64,000 nucleotides of DNA from Shimia_B sp038527375 (GTDB lineage: Bacteria; Pseudomonadota; Alphaproteobacteria; Rhodobacterales; Rhodobacteraceae), in contig JBCBFU010000006.1 in assembly GCA_038527375.1 (NCBI GenBank), positions 1 through 64,000 on the forward strand, read 5' to 3'. The notes below the pieces were generated by a model that searched no databases, had not been told where the DNA came from, and worked only from the letters and a program-made list of their open reading frames with translations. Shown in pieces: positions 26,939 to 35,727 of the stretch. The translations under genes and the position numbers were made by a program. Numbering within the stretch: the stretch's first letter is position 1; every line of letters begins with the position of its first letter.

Positions 26939-28672
26939 ATGCTGAAGAAGAAATTCGACAAGACCAACCTGCCCAGCCGCCACGTAACCGAAGGCCCGGC
27001 GCGCGCGCCGCATCGGTCGTATCTGTACGCGATGGGGCTGAGCGAGGACGAGATCCATCAGCCGCTGGTCGGTGTCGCGACCTGCTGGAACGAAGCCGCC
27101 CCCTGCAACATCGCGCTGAACCGTCAGGCGCAGGCCGTGAAGCTGGGCGTGAAGGCGGCGAGCGGGACCCCGCGGGAGTTCACGACGATCACCGTTACGG
27201 ACGGCATCGCCATGGGCCATGAAGGCATGCGGTCGTCGCTGGCCAGCCGCGAGGCGATTGCCGACACGGTTGAATTGACCATGCGTGGTCACTGCTACGA
27301 CGCGATCGTGGGTCTGGCTGGCTGTGACAAGTCGCTGCCCGGCATGATGATGGCGATGATCCGTTTGAACGTGCCGTCGGTGTTCATCTATGGCGGATCG
27401 ATCCTTCCGGGTCGGTTGAACGGTCAGGACGTCACCGTGCAGGACGTGTTCGAGGCTGTGGGTCAACATCAGGCCGGCAATTACTCGGACGCGGAACTGG
27501 ACGTTCTGGAGCGTGTGGCCTGCCCGTCGGCGGGGGCCTGTGGCGGTCAGTTCACGGCCAACACCATGGCCTGTGTGTCGGAAGCGATCGGTCTGGCGCT
27601 GCCGAATTCGTCTGGCGCGCCTGCGCCCTATGAAAGCCGCGATCAGTATTCCATCGCCTCGGGCGAGGCGGTCATGAACCTGATCGAAAAGAACATCCGG
27701 GCGCGCGACATCTGCACCCGTGAGGCGTTCGAGAACGCGGCGCGTGTGGTGGCCTGCACCGGCGGGTCGACCAATGCGGGTCTGCACCTGCCCGCGATGG
27801 CGCATGAGGCGGGGATCGAGTTCTTCCTGGAAGACGTCTGCGAGATCTTCCGCGACACGCCCTATTTCGTCGATCTGAAACCCGGCGGTCAGTACGTGGC
27901 CAAGGACCTCTATGAAGCGGGCGGCGTGCCGGTTGTCATGAAAGAGCTGCGCAAGGCGGGTCTGCTGCACGAGGACTGCATGACGGCCACGGGCTATTCC
28001 ATGGGCGAAGAGCTTGACCGGATCACGCGGGAGGCGGACGGTCAGGTGATCTATCCAATCGACGCGCCCCTGTCGAAGACGGGCGGTGTCGTGGGGCTGA
28101 AGGGTAACCTTGCCCCCGAAGGCGCAATTGTGAAAGTCGCGGGTATCGCGTCGCAGCATCAGGTCTTTACCGGTCCTGCGCGGGTCTTTGAATGCGAAGA
28201 AGACGCGTTCGAGGCCGTGAAAAAGCGTGAATACGAAGAGGGCGAAGTTCTGGTCATCCGCAACGAGGGCCCATCGGGCGGCCCCGGTATGCGCGAGATG
28301 TTGGCGACCACGGCGGCCCTGTCGGGTCAGGGCATGGGCAAGAAGGTTGCGCTGATCACCGATGGCCGCTTCTCGGGCGCGACGCGCGGGTTCTGCGTGG
28401 GGCATGTCGGGCCGGAATCCGCCCATGGCGGTCCCATCGCGATGGTCAAGAACGGCGACGTCATCACCATCGACGCGATCAAGGGCGAGTTGTCGGTCGA
28501 TCTGAGCGATGCCGAGCTTGAGGCGCGCAAGGCCGACTGGGCCGGTCCGCGGGAGACGATCTATGCCTCGGGCGGGTTGTGGAAATACGCGCAGTTGGTG
28601 GGTGAGACCTATCGCGGCGCGGTCACGCATCCGGGTGCGGCGAAAGAGCGTCACACCTACGCCGACTTGTAA
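26939..28672 (+). CDS. ilvD: Dihydroxy-acid dehydratase
   Basis: A 577-residue iron-sulfur enzyme that dehydrates 2,3-dihydroxy acids in valine, isoleucine and leucine synthesis. Family signatures include GLAGCDKSLPGMMMAM, ACPSAGACGGQFTANTM (cluster Cys) and GRFSGATRGFCVGHVGPE near the C-terminus; length is typical. ATG 26939 follows GAGGGAG. The 52-residue upstream extension in frame has no homology. Three small uncharacterised genes follow closely on the same strand. Confidence 0.97.
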   Translation: MLKKKFDKTNLPSRHVTEGPARAPHRSYLYAMGLSEDEIHQPLVGVATCWNEAAPCNIALNRQAQAVKLGVKAASGTPREFTTITVTDGIAMGHEGMRSSLASREAIADTVELTMRGHCYDAIVGLAGCDKSLPGMMMAMIRLNVPSVFIYGGSILPGRLNGQDVTVQDVFEAVGQHQAGNYSDAELDVLERVACPSAGACGGQFTANTMACVSEAIGLALPNSSGAPAPYESRDQYSIASGEAVMNLIEKNIRARDICTREAFENAARVVACTGGSTNAGLHLPAMAHEAGIEFFLEDVCEIFRDTPYFVDLKPGGQYVAKDLYEAGGVPVVMKELRKAGLLHEDCMTATGYSMGEELDRITREADGQVIYPIDAPLSKTGGVVGLKGNLAPEGAIVKVAGIASQHQVFTGPARVFECEEDAFEAVKKREYEEGEVLVIRNEGPSGGPGMREMLATTAALSGQGMGKKVALITDGRFSGATRGFCVGHVGPESAHGGPIAMVKNGDVITIDAIKGELSVDLSDAELEARKADWAGPRETIYASGGLWKYAQLVGETYRGAVTHPGAAKERHTYADL

Positions 28673-28693
28673 GTGGGAACCGTGAGGGCGCGG

Positions 28694-29461
28694 ATGGTGA
28701 ACCGTACCCGCGCCCTGCGCGCACTGGCGGGGGCCTTCCTGATTATGGGTGGGCTGGGCGGGTGTTCGACCGGGGGCATCGGTGCCGCGTTAAGCGGGGA
28801 TGGCCGGGGCGGCGGCGCGATGGTGGCATCCTCACGCGTGACCTTTGCCGACGGCTTTGTCGTCGCGGCACCCGGGGGCTATTGCGTGGACAACCGCCGG
28901 ACCCGGCAATCGGGCGCCAGTGGATTTACCGTCTTGGCGAGTTGCGAAAATCTGGGCGGCGCGCCGGGGACGGGCGTGGCAGAGCCGGGATTGATCACGG
29001 TCAGCATATCGCCCGGGTCCATCGGGGCGCCCGGCACGCTTGCGGAATTGGCCCAGACCACGGCGGGGCGCGCCCGGCTGTCGCGCAGCGGTCAGGCGGA
29101 CAGCGTTCAGGTCCACACCACCGCAACCAGCAGTCGCGCCGTTTATGTGAACCTGACGGATCGCAGCCCCGGCGGGGCGGGTGGTCTGGACCCGCGACAC
29201 TGGAAGGCGGCTTTTGATGCGGCAGGGCGCGTGGTGGTTGTGTCCGTCTATGGCGCGGACGGGTCGGACCTGCTGACAGGGGGCGGAGAGGATTTGGCGC
29301 GCGATGCAGCACAGACCCTAATCGATGCGAATGCGGCGACGCCGGCGCCGGTTGCGCCCGCATCTGTGGTTGAAATCGCGGCAAATTCCCCTGACACTAC
29401 ATCCTCAAATACCCCATCCGGCCTTGCAAGCGCGCTGGGCGGATTGTTCAGCCGACGTTAG
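28694..29461 (+). CDS. Putative lipoprotein, unknown function
   Basis: A 255-residue protein whose first 30 residues form a lipoprotein signal (LIMGGLGGC with lipobox Cys30), followed by a glycine-rich stretch and a moderately conserved-looking core around FADGFVVAAPGGYCVDNRRTR and SCENLGG, with two Cys that could pair. The C-terminal 50 residues are low-complexity Ala/Pro/Ser. GAGGG lies before ATG 28694; a GTG at 28673 abutting ilvD is possible but weaker. Likely periplasmic, possibly co-transcribed with ilvD and the next two genes. Confidence 0.7.
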   Translation: MVNRTRALRALAGAFLIMGGLGGCSTGGIGAALSGDGRGGGAMVASSRVTFADGFVVAAPGGYCVDNRRTRQSGASGFTVLASCENLGGAPGTGVAEPGLITVSISPGSIGAPGTLAELAQTTAGRARLSRSGQADSVQVHTTATSSRAVYVNLTDRSPGGAGGLDPRHWKAAFDAAGRVVVVSVYGADGSDLLTGGGEDLARDAAQTLIDANAATPAPVAPASVVEIAANSPDTTSSNTPSGLASALGGLFSRR

Positions 29462-29533
29462 AGCGGCGTTAAATGTGATGCTGGCATTCTGCGTTCCGGC
29501 GCGGGATGCGTGACCAGAGGACCGGAGCGGCCA

Positions 29534-30286
29534 GTGATTTCAAAGCTTCTGCATCGCAGAATGTTGCAGCGGTGGAGCCGGGCCGCGCGCGGGGCCGTGC
29601 GTGCGCCCTTGTCCGTCCTGCAATCGGATGCCGCGCGCGCCCGACAGCTGCGCCACCATCTGGATGACGTGATCGCGCAGGCCGAAACGCGTCTGGCGCT
29701 GCCGCATATCGGGTCGAACGTGTTTCGCAAGCCGCGCGAGGCGGATTTCGCGTGGCGTCCGCAGCTGTGGCGCACGCCCTTGCCGCGTGTGGGACTGGTG
29801 GCCGTGGACAGCCAGACGCCCATCGGGGACGAGGTCACGATCTTCCATGACTGTCGCTATAGCGAGCTGACGCTGCGCCAGTTGCGCAACACGCGCGAGG
29901 CCGATCTGGCGCCGTTTGGGTTGCGGATGGACGTGTTCGGCTTTGACGGGTCGTTCCTGTCGCTGGCTGTGCAACTGCCGCCGGAGTCCGTTACGGGCCT
30001 GACCAAACGCCACCTGATCCGCATGAACACGATTGTCGAAACGGAAAAACCGATCGAGATCTTTGCCCGGCTGAATCTGCGGCATGGGCCGAACACGGAA
30101 CAGATCGTGCGCGAATTGCCCCTCGCGCAGGAGGATGTCTGGGTCGAATTCGATCTGGCCTATACCAAGCTGAACGAGAAACGGGTCGAGGCGATGTGGA
30201 TCGACCTGATCTTTGAAGGCCCAGAGATGAATCAGGTGACCATCCGCGACGTGACCTTTGCGCGCGCGCCACGTGCCGAACTGTAG
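29534..30286 (+). CDS. Conserved hypothetical protein, DUF6478-like
   Basis: A 250-residue soluble protein, probably the Rhodobacterales family catalogued as DUF6478 (from memory, not searched). A basic helical N-terminus (LLHRRMLQRWSRAARGAV) leads to a beta-rich core (TIFHDCRYSELTLRQL, MDVFGFDGSFLSLAVQLP, EIFARLNLRHGPNTEQI, VWVEFDLAYTKLNE) that looks like a jelly-roll or lectin-type domain. Start GTG 29534 is chosen for the upstream AGAGGACCGGAG; GTG 29510 and ATG 29561 are alternatives. It lies 21 bases before the next gene, suggesting joint function. Confidence 0.7.
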   Translation: MISKLLHRRMLQRWSRAARGAVRAPLSVLQSDAARARQLRHHLDDVIAQAETRLALPHIGSNVFRKPREADFAWRPQLWRTPLPRVGLVAVDSQTPIGDEVTIFHDCRYSELTLRQLRNTREADLAPFGLRMDVFGFDGSFLSLAVQLPPESVTGLTKRHLIRMNTIVETEKPIEIFARLNLRHGPNTEQIVRELPLAQEDVWVEFDLAYTKLNEKRVEAMWIDLIFEGPEMNQVTIRDVTFARAPRAEL

Positions 30287-30307
30287 GAAACCGGAAGGAC
30301 CCCGGAG

Positions 30308-30688
30308 ATGAGCGAGACCGCCAAGACCCCGCTTTTGAAGACCCGCCTGAGAGACGGGGTCTGGGAGGGTGTGTTGACGCGGGCGGGCTCGGACGTGCCG
30401 GTCTTGCGTGTCACGCATCTGGACACCGAATTGCCGGACGTGACCGTTGTCGCCGCCGGTGAGGGGCAGTGGCAGGTGCGGGTGCCGATCCCTGCACCCA
30501 CGCTGTCGGACGGTGTGCAGACCTATCTGATCGCGGATGCCGAGACCGGAGAAACCCTGTCGACCTTTGCGATTGCCGCCGGATCGCCCCTGTCCGAGGA
30601 TCTGCGCGCCGAGGTTGATCTGCTGCGGGCCGAGTTGGACATGCTCAAACGCGCGTTTCGCCGTCATTGTGTCGAGACCGAGGCCTAA
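30308..30688 (+). CDS. Conserved hypothetical protein (126 aa)
   Basis: A small acidic protein: a beta-rich first 90 residues (VWEGVLTRAGSDVPVLRVTHLD, QWQVRVPIPAPTLSDGVQTYLI) and a short C-terminal coiled coil EDLRAEVDLLRAELDMLKRAFRRH that could mediate oligomerisation. GGAAGG and CGGAG precede the ATG. Gene order with the DUF6478-like protein suggests a complex; function unknown. Confidence 0.72.
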   Translation: MSETAKTPLLKTRLRDGVWEGVLTRAGSDVPVLRVTHLDTELPDVTVVAAGEGQWQVRVPIPAPTLSDGVQTYLIADAETGETLSTFAIAAGSPLSEDLRAEVDLLRAELDMLKRAFRRHCVETEA

Positions 30689-30943
30689 TCGGCCTTTTTC
30701 GCGCCCTTTGTCCGACGCCTGAACCCCTGCGATCTGCGTCTGCCTTCCCAGAAAATCCCTATGAATCCGCGCCTTCGAGCCGGTTGCCCCGTGTTTTCGG
30801 GCTGAAGCGGCTGCCCCATTTGGTTGTTTCACGACCAGAGACAGCGCCCCCAAAATTCCCGATATTGTCGGCAACCGGTCGCAATCGTGCCCGGATCAGA
30901 CGGCACAACTGATCCTTAGCAACGAGTTTGAATGAGGTGCGTG

Positions 30944-31849
30944 ATGGACCGCCTGACGGAAATGGAAGCCTTTGCCACGGTGGTGGACCAAGGTGGATTT
31001 ACGGACGCCGCAAAGAAGATGGGAATCTCCAAATCTGCGGTGTCGAAGCATGTGTCGTCTCTGGAGGCGCGTCTTGGTGCGCGGCTGCTGAACCGCACGA
31101 CGCGGCGGGTGTCCCCCACCGAAATCGGGCTTGCCTATTACGACCGCGCGCGGCGCGTTCTTAATGATGCGGGCGAGGCGGATGCGCTGGTGACGTCGAT
31201 GCAATCGGCCCCATCGGGCCTGCTGCGGATCAGTGTCGCGACCGACTTTGGCGTGAACCACCTGAGCCCGGTCTTGGGGGATTTCCTGCAGGAGTTCCCG
31301 GACATCACGGTGAACATGGTTCTTAACAACCGCTATGTGGAGCTGATCTCCGAAGGCTTCGACATGGCGATCCGTATCGGGGAGCTGGAAGACAGCACCC
31401 TGCGGGCGCGCAAGTTGACCGAGACGACCAAGCGGATGATCGCGGCACCGAGCTATTTTGAACGCTACGGGCGCCCCGAAAAGATCGACGATCTGAACGA
31501 ACACAAGCTGCTGCACTATTCGAACCAGTCGAACGGGTCGGTGTGGAAGCTGACGGCGCCTTCGGGCGAAAAGCGTCAGGTGCGCACGGCGGGCTGGCTG
31601 ACGGTGAATGACGGGCAATCGCTGCTCAACGCCGCGATCAGCGGATTGGGCATCGCCTATCTGCCAGAGTTCCTCTTTTCCGAGGCGCAGGCCCAAGGGT
31701 TGGTCGAGGACGCGATCCCCGGTCTTCCTGCTGAGACGCAGGGCATCTATGCCGTCTACCCGCCGGGGCGCTTTACGCAGCCCAAGGTGCGGGCGTTTAT
31801 TGATTTCCTCGTGCATGCCTTTGCCGAGAAAGGACCAGATTCCTGGTGA
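30944..31849 (+). CDS. LysR-family transcriptional regulator
   Basis: A 301-residue regulator with the N-terminal winged HTH (MEAFATVVDQGGFTDAAKKMGISKSAVSKHVSSLEARLGARLLNRTTRRVS) and a periplasmic-binding-protein-like effector domain from about residue 90. It groups by eye with the DmlR/AaeR-type LysR proteins. GAGG lies six bases before ATG 30944. No divergent partner is close: 255 bp without a gene separate it from the upstream hypothetical, so its target is not evident. A terminator follows. Confidence 0.92.
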   Translation: MDRLTEMEAFATVVDQGGFTDAAKKMGISKSAVSKHVSSLEARLGARLLNRTTRRVSPTEIGLAYYDRARRVLNDAGEADALVTSMQSAPSGLLRISVATDFGVNHLSPVLGDFLQEFPDITVNMVLNNRYVELISEGFDMAIRIGELEDSTLRARKLTETTKRMIAAPSYFERYGRPEKIDDLNEHKLLHYSNQSNGSVWKLTAPSGEKRQVRTAGWLTVNDGQSLLNAAISGLGIAYLPEFLFSEAQAQGLVEDAIPGLPAETQGIYAVYPPGRFTQPKVRAFIDFLVHAFAEKGPDSW

Positions 31850-31930
31850 GCCAGGACATGTGTTAGCCACCAGTAAAGAGTGTAACGGGTGTGTTGGCGT
31901 GTGTGTAGCGTTCGGGTGGCTTTGCAAGGC

Positions 31931-31963
31931 GGGTCGGGTCGTGGATGGCCCGGCCCGTTTTCC
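31931..31963 (+). terminator. Rho-independent terminator after the LysR gene
   Basis: An 8-bp stem (31931-31938 with 31949-31956, one G-U pair) and 10-base loop are followed by GTTTTCC, between the LysR gene and the convergent OmpA-like gene. Confidence 0.75.
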
Positions 31964-31964
31964 G

Positions 31965-32882
31965 TTATTCGGTTGAGGTCAGGATGACCTCGACCCGCCG
32001 GTTCAGGGTGCGTCCCTCTTCGGTGAGGTTTGAGGCACGGGGGGCGAGGTAGCCCATGCCCTCGGCGGCGACCTGCGCGGCGTCCACGCCAAAGCTGTTG
32101 ATCAGGCGGGTGCGCACGGCCTCGGCCCGGCGTTTGGACAGCGCGATGTTGCCGTCAAGCGATCCCGCCGCATCCGTGTGACCCACAAGGGCCACGCGCC
32201 GGTCCGGGGCAGCCGCCAGATAGGCCGCGAGCGCGGAGAGCGTCGCAAAGGGTCCTTGGCCCAGATCGGTGGACCCGCTGGCGAATTGGAGATCTTCGAG
32301 CACGACGTGGCCCGTTTCCTCCAGCGCGCGGCCCAGATCGTTGGGCGGGGCGGGACGCGGGGCGGTTGCGGTTTGGGTGATCCCAGGCGCGGCGCCACGG
32401 CCTGTGACCTGCGTGATCTGCACATAGCCCGCCTGCGGCGTGACCGACGCCAGCAGCGTCACCCATGCGCCGCCGTCTGGTGCGCGCGCCGACAGGTATT
32501 CAAAGCGTCCGAGGTCGACGAACATCTCGGGCGGTGGCAGCACCGTGAGGTTGAAGCGGAAATCGAACCCGCCGCAGGCCCGCGCCTGACAGGACAAGAG
32601 CACCTCCCATTCTGCCGCGCGCAATTGCTGGGCCAGCGGCGCGATGAGTTGCCCGGGGGTCAGGTCGGTGGCGTCCACGCGGAACGCCCGCCGTGTCAGG
32701 GTCCCGCGTGCGGGTTCGGTTTGCAGAAACCCCTCGTTCAAGGGCGCGACGGGCACGGAGAGTGTGGCCCCTTGGGTCGTGACCTCGGCCGTTTGGGTGC
32801 TGCCTTGCGGAACGGCGAGCGTCAGGGCCTGCGCCCCGGTCGCAATCGCGGCAATCAGAACGGGCAGCGCGTGGCGGATCAT
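31965..32882 (-). CDS. OmpA-family peptidoglycan-binding protein
   Basis: A 305-residue exported protein. Residues 1-19 form a signal peptide (ending GAQA). The central part (50-190) is unassigned with two Cys in LLSCQARACGG. The C-terminal OmpA domain (about 195-305) shows LEDLQFASGSTDLG, VALVGHTDAAGSLDGNIALSKRRAEAV and NRRVEVIL, the diaminopimelate-binding fold. It likely anchors a periplasmic or outer-membrane assembly to the wall. Its ATG overlaps the upstream AhpD-like gene stop (ATGA). Confidence 0.9.
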   Translation of the reverse strand: MIRHALPVLIAAIATGAQALTLAVPQGSTQTAEVTTQGATLSVPVAPLNEGFLQTEPARGTLTRRAFRVDATDLTPGQLIAPLAQQLRAAEWEVLLSCQARACGGFDFRFNLTVLPPPEMFVDLGRFEYLSARAPDGGAWVTLLASVTPQAGYVQITQVTGRGAAPGITQTATAPRPAPPNDLGRALEETGHVVLEDLQFASGSTDLGQGPFATLSALAAYLAAAPDRRVALVGHTDAAGSLDGNIALSKRRAEAVRTRLINSFGVDAAQVAAEGMGYLAPRASNLTEEGRTLNRRVEVILTSTE

Positions 32883-33457
32883 CGGTTCTGGGCGTGATAT
32901 TCGCTGTTGGGCACCATGCCGGTGGCCGAGGCAACGCGGTTCGTCATGTTGAAAAACCCGGCCACGTTGGCGATGTCCCAGATATCGCGGTCGCTGAAGC
33001 CGTGGTCGCGGAGGGTTTGGCGATGCGCCTCCTCGACCGACGCGGATGATTTCGTCAACAGGACTGCGAAATCCAGCATGGCGCGCTGTTTGTCCGTGAT
33101 GTCGGCCCAGCGGTAGTTCATCACGAGGTGTTCACCCAGCACCGGATCACCAGACATCGCACGCACGGCCTGCCCGTGGGCCACGAGGCAATAGACGCAG
33201 CGGTTTTCGGCAGAGACGACCACCGCGATCATCTCACGCTCCAGCTTGCTGAGGCCCGAGGGGGCGAGCATCAGATCGTTGTAGAGACCCGTGAACGCGT
33301 TGAGTTTGTCGATGTCGAACGCATAGGCGCGCAGGACATTGGGCACGAGGCCCAGCTTTTCCGCGCAGATGTCGAAATAGCGCTGCGTATCCTCGGGGAG
33401 GGGATCGACCATGGGAAGATCGAGGCGTGTGACGGGTGTCTCGGGCGAATTGGTCAT
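32879..33457 (-). CDS. AhpD/CMD-like peroxidase-related protein
   Basis: A 192-residue protein of the carboxymuconolactone-decarboxylase/AhpD superfamily. The redox pair and His appear as NRCVYCLVAHGQAVR near residue 86, preceded by LSKLEREMIAVVVSAE, the 'peroxidase-related enzyme' pattern. It may reduce peroxides or disulfides; substrate not known. The gene is four bases from the GNAT gene upstream and overlaps the OmpA-like gene downstream, so these three are probably one transcript. Confidence 0.9.
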   Translation of the reverse strand: MTNSPETPVTRLDLPMVDPLPEDTQRYFDICAEKLGLVPNVLRAYAFDIDKLNAFTGLYNDLMLAPSGLSKLEREMIAVVVSAENRCVYCLVAHGQAVRAMSGDPVLGEHLVMNYRWADITDKQRAMLDFAVLLTKSSASVEEAHRQTLRDHGFSDRDIWDIANVAGFFNMTNRVASATGMVPNSEYHAQNR

Positions 33458-33460
33458 GGG

Positions 33461-34183
33461 TCAGTCCCGGCTGCGGTAGTGGTAGCTTCCTACAGGTTGC
33501 ATCCCAAGGGAAGTGTAGAGCGCATGCGCCCCGGTATTCTCGCGCCCCACCAGAAGGCCGACCTCGGCGCAGCCTTGTTCGACCGCCCAGTTGGCAACCG
33601 CGTGCATCAGGGTGCGCGCAAGGCCCCGGCGGCGGAGCGCGGGGATGGTCATCAGCGAATGGACCATTGCCATGCCGTCATGCGCGCCGACATAGACACA
33701 GCCACCCGGTTGGTCATCGACCCGGCCGAGGATGGTGGTCTTGGGGCAGGTGGCACGCTCCATGACGGCGATCCGTTCGGCGGGGATGTCATTTTCGGCC
33801 CAGAGGTCGCGCATGATCGCCAAAGGCTCCCACACGGGGAAGGCGGTCGCGCGGGGAACGGGGTGGGCCATGTCCGCTGCCGGACCCACGAAATAGATTG
33901 AATGGTCGTGGTCGTCGTAGCCTGCGGAGATCAGGACTTGCTCCAATTCGGGTTGATCGCTGCGGACGGCCACCATGGGACGTTGGCCCCAGCCCCGCAT
34001 GACGTCTTCGGCCGGGGGCAGGTCTTCTGCCGTGATGTCGCGTGTGGGTGTGGCCCCGCCCGCCCTTCGGCCCCCGTTCAGGCCACGGCGGCAAATGAAG
34101 GCCCCGGTATCGACCTCTTCTGCACCGGGCCAGGTGACAGAGACCACCCTGCCGATGCGGGCAAGCGCGGGGTCCTCAGCCAT
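33461..34183 (-). CDS. GNAT-family N-acetyltransferase
   Basis: A 240-residue acetyl-CoA-dependent transferase. The acetyl-CoA site is RRRGLARTLMHAVANWAVEQG near residue 185, followed by LLVGRENTGAHALYTSLGM. The N-terminal 130 residues form a second, degenerate GNAT-like region. ATG 34183 (MAEDPALARIG) lies within the last codons of the cinA-like gene, overlapping by eight bases. Substrate unknown. Confidence 0.85.
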   Translation of the reverse strand: MAEDPALARIGRVVSVTWPGAEEVDTGAFICRRGLNGGRRAGGATPTRDITAEDLPPAEDVMRGWGQRPMVAVRSDQPELEQVLISAGYDDHDHSIYFVGPAADMAHPVPRATAFPVWEPLAIMRDLWAENDIPAERIAVMERATCPKTTILGRVDDQPGGCVYVGAHDGMAMVHSLMTIPALRRRGLARTLMHAVANWAVEQGCAEVGLLVGRENTGAHALYTSLGMQPVGSYHYRSRD

Positions 34184-34901
34184 CGGGGAACTGTGCTCTG
34201 AGCTCTGCCGCCAGCTTTTGCAACACATCGGCATCCGTGCCGCGCAGCACGACATTCACGCCGAAACGCCCATCCAGTTGAAACGGGTAAGAGCCGATGG
34301 ACAGGTCCGGGTTGGCGTCTGCCATGGTGCCCAGCGGCCCCGCGATATCGCCTTCGCCCCGGTCGATGCGGACGGTCTCGCTCAGCAGCGGCGCGCCACC
34401 CGTGATCGTCGGCAGGACGGAGGCGACCATCGCCTTGAACACCGACGGCACGCCCGCCATCACATGCACATTCCCCAGCTTGAACCCCGGCGCGATCGAG
34501 ACGGGATTGTCGATCAACGTGGCACTGTCTGGGATGCGGGCCATGCGCAGGCGCGCCTCGTTCAACTCGCGCCCTGTCGATGCGTAGTGATCGGCCAGAA
34601 GCTGCCGCGCGTCGTCGCGGACGTCGATGGGATCGCCAAAGGCGGCGGCGATGCAATCGGCGGTGATGTCGTCATGGGTGGGGCCAATCCCGCCCGAGGT
34701 GAAGACGTGGTCGAAGCCGTCCGACAGCGCCTTGACCGCCGCGATGATCGCGTCGCGGTCGTCGGAGACCACGCGCACCTCCTTCAGGTCGACGCCCAGC
34801 GAGGTCAGTTCGCCTGCGAGGTAGTGCATGTTGGCATCGCGGGTGCGGCCCGACAGGATTTCATCCCCGATGACAAGCATGGCGGCGGTCGGGTTTGGCA
34901 T
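34176..34901 (-). CDS. CinA-like molybdopterin-binding-domain protein
   Basis: A 241-residue protein comprising only the MoaB/MogA-like COG1058 domain of CinA: AAMLVIGDEILSGRTRDAN at the start, then VFTSGGIGPTHDDIT. The C-terminal amidase (PncC) domain of full CinA is absent, as in many alphaproteobacteria. Relatives act in pyridine-nucleotide repair; the older competence label is not supported here. It overlaps the GNAT start and diverges from sfsA. Confidence 0.9.
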   Translation of the reverse strand: MPNPTAAMLVIGDEILSGRTRDANMHYLAGELTSLGVDLKEVRVVSDDRDAIIAAVKALSDGFDHVFTSGGIGPTHDDITADCIAAAFGDPIDVRDDARQLLADHYASTGRELNEARLRMARIPDSATLIDNPVSIAPGFKLGNVHVMAGVPSVFKAMVASVLPTITGGAPLLSETVRIDRGEGDIAGPLGTMADANPDLSIGSYPFQLDGRFGVNVVLRGTDADVLQKLAAELRAQFPDG

Positions 34902-34957
34902 GGCGGTGACATCCTGGGGCTGGGTCTTTGGTGTTCCCAGCGGTATAGGCCGGGGTC

Positions 34958-35665
34958 ATGCGCTTTCAAACCCCGCTTGTCCCCGGACGCCTGATCCGCC
35001 GCTACAATCGCTTCCTTGCCGACGTCACGCTGGACGACGGGCGCGCGGTCACGGCCCATTGCCCGAACCCGGGGTCGATGATGGGCCTCAAGGAGCCGGG
35101 GTTGCGTGTCTGGCTGGAGCCCAATGACGATCCCAAGAAGAAGCTGAAATTCGGCTGGCGGGTGGCGGCCCTGCCCGATGGCACCATGGTGGGGATCGAC
35201 ACCGCAACCCCCAACCGTGTGGTGGGGGAGGCGCTGCGCGCGGGTCGGGTGCCTGCGCTGGCCGCCTACGGCACCGTGCGGCCCGAGGTGAAGTTCGGCA
35301 CCAACAGCCGGGTGGATTTCCTGCTGACCGAGGAGGGTCTGCCGGATGCCTATGTCGAGGTGAAGAACGTGCATCTGTTGCGGACCGGCGACCTGGCTGA
35401 GTTCCCCGACAGCGTGACCACGCGCGGGGCCAAGCACCTGCGCGAGCTGGCCCTGATTGCCCAAGGGGGGCAGCGGGCGGTGATGCTCTATTGCGTGCAA
35501 CACATGGGCTGCGCGCGGTTTTCCCTGGCCGAGGATTTGGACCCGGGCTATGCGGCGGCTTTTCGGGAGGCGCGGGCCGCGGGCGTCGAGATGATCTGCC
35601 ACGGCTGCGATGTTTCCGTCACAGAGATCGTGCTGACGGGTGCCCTGCCGATCGAGGTGACCTGA
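34958..35665 (+). CDS. sfsA: SfsA family DNA/RNA nuclease
   Basis: A 235-residue protein of the SfsA family, with an OB-fold N-terminus (LVPGRLIRRYNRFLADV) and a PD-(D/E)XK-type nuclease core (RVDFLLT, AYVEVKNVHLL near residue 130). The 'sugar fermentation stimulation' name comes from E. coli; relatives have nuclease activity. It is 62 bases upstream of map, a pairing often seen in this order. Confidence 0.93.
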   Translation: MRFQTPLVPGRLIRRYNRFLADVTLDDGRAVTAHCPNPGSMMGLKEPGLRVWLEPNDDPKKKLKFGWRVAALPDGTMVGIDTATPNRVVGEALRAGRVPALAAYGTVRPEVKFGTNSRVDFLLTEEGLPDAYVEVKNVHLLRTGDLAEFPDSVTTRGAKHLRELALIAQGGQRAVMLYCVQHMGCARFSLAEDLDPGYAAAFREARAAGVEMICHGCDVSVTEIVLTGALPIEVT

Positions 35666-35727
35666 CCCGGTCTGGTGAATCCGCCCTTTGCGGACTATAT
35701 TGCAGCGCAGCAAAGAGGATGCATGAC

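Noticed and set aside
26429..28654. Long minus-strand reading frame (741 codons) opposite ilvD
   Set aside because: It is antisense to the whole of ilvD and part of the CPBP gene, rich in Arg/His as expected of a GC-bias shadow, and has no family features.
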